7,310 nucleotides of DNA from Frankiales bacterium (GTDB taxonomy: Bacteria; Actinomycetota; Actinomycetes; Mycobacteriales; Jatrophihabitantaceae), in contig JAOPUY010000287.1 in the NCBI GenBank assembly GCA_025963265.1, forward strand, positions 1 to 7,310, given 5' to 3'. Position 1 is the stretch's first letter. The number at the start of each line of letters is the position of its first letter. Below the pieces are notes generated by a model. That model was not told the origin of the DNA. It did no database searches and was given only the letters and a program-made list of their open reading frames with translations. The position numbers were made by a program, and so were the translations under genes. Below, piece after piece: positions 6,291 to 7,310 of the stretch.

Positions 6291-6922
6291 GCCGGCAGCC
6301 GAGCCTTGATTCGGGCCGCCGCCGCGCCCGGGTCCTCGGCCTCGGTGATGGCCCGCACCACCACGACCCGACGCGCGCCGGCCGCGAGCACGTCGTCGAG
6401 ATTGGACTCGTCGATTCCCCCGATCGCGAACCAGGGACGTTCCGGGGCGCGCTCGGCGGTGGCCCGGATCGCGCCCAGGCCGGTGTGCGGGCGGCCCGGC
6501 TTGGTCGGCGTGGCCCAGATCGGCCCCAGGCAGAAGTAATCGACCTCGGGCGCCTCGGCCGCGGCGCGGGCCTGATCGACGCTGTGGCTGCTCAGGCCGA
6601 TGACGGCATCCGGGCCGACGAGCCGGCGGACAACCGGCGGGCTGAGGTCGCGTTGCCCCACGTGGATGACGTCGGCTTGGGCGGCGAACGCGACGTCCGC
6701 GCGATCGTTGACGGCCAGCAGCCGGCCGTGGCGGCGGCAGGCGGCGGCGAACTCGGCGAGCAACTCCAGCTCTTCGGCGGCCTCCAGGTTCTTCTCGCGA
6801 AGCTGGATGACATCGACTCCGCCGGCCAGCACAGCGTCGAGGAAGGCCGGCAAATCCCCCTCAGCCCGGCGCGCGCCGGTGCACAGGTAGAGCCGAGCGT
6901 CGTCGAGCGGGGGGCGAGGCAT
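6287..6922 (-). CDS. thiE: Thiamine-phosphate synthase
   Basis: ThiE condenses hydroxymethylpyrimidine diphosphate with the thiazole phosphate carboxylate to give thiamine phosphate in the cytoplasm. The 211-residue TIM barrel has the usual family length. Diagnostic motifs are VIQLREKN (38-45), [10 protein letters not shown] (69-78), VIHVGQRDL (85-93, where Q-D is more usual after VG), IGLSSHS (108-114), [14 protein letters not shown] (132-145) carrying the pyrimidine/diphosphate-binding TPTK, FAIGGID (165-171) and [11 protein letters not shown]. The start is ATG 6922, inside a run of three closely spaced ATGs on the minus strand (6930, 6926, 6922); only 6922 is in frame. No clear Shine-Dalgarno precedes it, so a short-leader or leaderless message is possible. 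It heads the operon and is divergent from thiO. Confidence 0.92.
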   Translation of the reverse strand: MPRPPLDDARLYLCTGARRAEGDLPAFLDAVLAGGVDVIQLREKNLEAAEELELLAEFAAACRRHGRLLAVNDRADVAFAAQADVIHVGQRDLSPPVVRRLVGPDAVIGLSSHSVDQARAAAEAPEVDYFCLGPIWATPTKPGRPHTGLGAIRATAERAPERPWFAIGGIDESNLDDVLAAGARRVVVVRAITEAEDPGAAAARIKARLPA

Positions 6923-6939
6923 CCATCCATCAAAGCATC

Positions 6940-6955
6940 CAGCCTTGAACGGCTG
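6940..6955. promoter_or_regulatory. Short inverted repeat in the thiE/thiO divergent promoter region
   Basis: CAGCC (6940-6944) and GGCTG (6951-6955) form perfect 5-bp arms around TTGAAC. The site lies near the middle of the 64-bp gap between the two divergent starts, so it could be an operator serving both genes. A 5-bp arm is expected by chance fairly often in GC-rich DNA, so support is weak. Confidence 0.22.
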
Positions 6956-6974
6956 TCGTCGTCGGTGGTTGCAC

Positions 6975-6980
6975 TAACCT
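6975..6980 (+). promoter_or_regulatory. -10 element of thiO, predicting a leaderless transcript
   Basis: TAACCT matches the actinobacterial TANNNT -10 pattern and ends six bases before the thiO GTG at 6987. That is the spacing at which transcription would begin at or beside the start codon. TTGAAC at 6945-6950 resembles a -35 but is 24 bp away, too far for a standard promoter. A leaderless start also explains the absence of a spaced ribosome site. Confidence 0.5.
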
Positions 6981-6986
6981 CCAGGG

Positions 6987-7310
6987 GTGCCCCGCGAGCC
7001 AGAACCGGACGTCCTGATCCTGGGCGGCGGGGTCATCGGCCTGGCTGCGGCCTACCGGGCGGCCGAATCCGGCCTGACCGTGCGGTTGCTGGATGCCAGC
7101 GGCACCCGGGGTGCCAGCTGGGCCGCCGCCGGCATGCTGGCCCCGATCAGCGAGGCCAGCTACGGCGAGGAGGACCTGACTCGGCTCAGCCTGAGCGCGG
7201 TCGAAGCGTTCACCGAGTTGGGCCAGCGGCTCGGCGTCGATGTGGGCCTGCGAACCGAGGGAACCGTGGTCGTGGCCTTGAACGCCGACGATCGGGCGGC
7301 CCTAGAGCGG
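6987..7310 (+). CDS. thiO: Glycine oxidase ThiO, N-terminal part (continues past window edge)
   Basis: ThiO is an FAD-dependent oxidase that converts glycine to iminoglycine for assembly of the thiamine thiazole ring. The first 108 codons are present and the frame is open at the right edge. The N-terminus holds a Rossmann dinucleotide-binding motif, LILGGGVIGLAAAYRAAESG (about residues 10-29), then the strand ending VRLLDAS whose acidic residue contacts the FAD ribose. GASWAAAGMLAPISEA follows at about 45-60, the segment typical of ThiO and related D-amino-acid-oxidase-fold enzymes. GTG 6987 is chosen because it sits just ahead of the first beta strand and just after the -10 element. The gene is divergent from thiE, as in M. 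tuberculosis, where thiO is followed by thiS and thiG; the same may hold beyond this edge. Confidence 0.92.
   Translation, partial: MPREPEPDVLILGGGVIGLAAAYRAAESGLTVRLLDASGTRGASWAAAGMLAPISEASYGEEDLTRLSLSAVEAFTELGQRLGVDVGLRTEGTVVVALNADDRAALER

Noticed and set aside
5520..6539. 339-codon plus-strand frame opposite gpgS and thiE
   Set aside because: It spans two genes recognised on the other strand and shows antisense-type composition.
6982..7012. Possible TPP riboswitch start, since the sequence resembles the GGGGTGC opening of a THI box
   Set aside because: The CTGAGA segment is absent, and the following bases encode the ThiO Rossmann strand in frame from GTG 6987, so the match is coincidence.

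Overview
The window is high-GC DNA with strong G/C bias at third codon positions, GTG starts and TANNNT-type -10 elements. Its gene set (KimA-like permease, CtaG, GpgS, FolP2-type protein, ThiE/ThiO divergon) points to an actinomycete. The exact lineage cannot be fixed from sequence alone. It looks like ordinary chromosome: I see no RNA gene, insertion sequence, CRISPR array or phage gene.

Left block (1-2267, + strand): a KUP/APC-superfamily transporter resembling the potassium importer KimA. It carries a cytosolic nucleotide-binding-like domain and a C-terminal OB-fold. The gene enters from beyond the left edge. An in-frame TGA (33-35) sits inside its first membrane helix, between the two conserved residues of the cation site, so the gene is broken, miscalled or recoded there. 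The convergent gene at 2312-3544 (- strand) is a CtaG-type copper/cytochrome oxidase assembly membrane protein with a Met/His-rich outer loop.

Right block (3746-6922, - strand): a compact operon thiE > gpgS > folP2-like > LigB-like. Every junction is a stop/start overlap. It joins thiamine phosphate synthase and glucosyl-3-phosphoglycerate synthase to a dihydropteroate-synthase homologue whose substrate loops are altered, and to a LigB-fold protein that has lost an N-terminal metal-ligand histidine. The last two are probably not a textbook folate enzyme and ring-cleaving dioxygenase. Between this operon and ctaG lie 201 bp that include a short stretch with a clear coding signature on the + strand but no recognisable gene.

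Right edge (6987-7310, + strand): the start of thiO (glycine oxidase), divergent from thiE across 64 bp. A -10 element lies 6 bp upstream of its GTG, which predicts a leaderless transcript. ThiO (thiazole branch) and ThiE (joining step) belong to the same thiamine pathway, so this intergenic region is a thiamine divergon.

No defence system or wholly new machinery is evident. The best leads are the TGA in the transporter, the transporter-OB fusion, the coupled operon with two repurposed-looking enzymes, and the orphan coding island.
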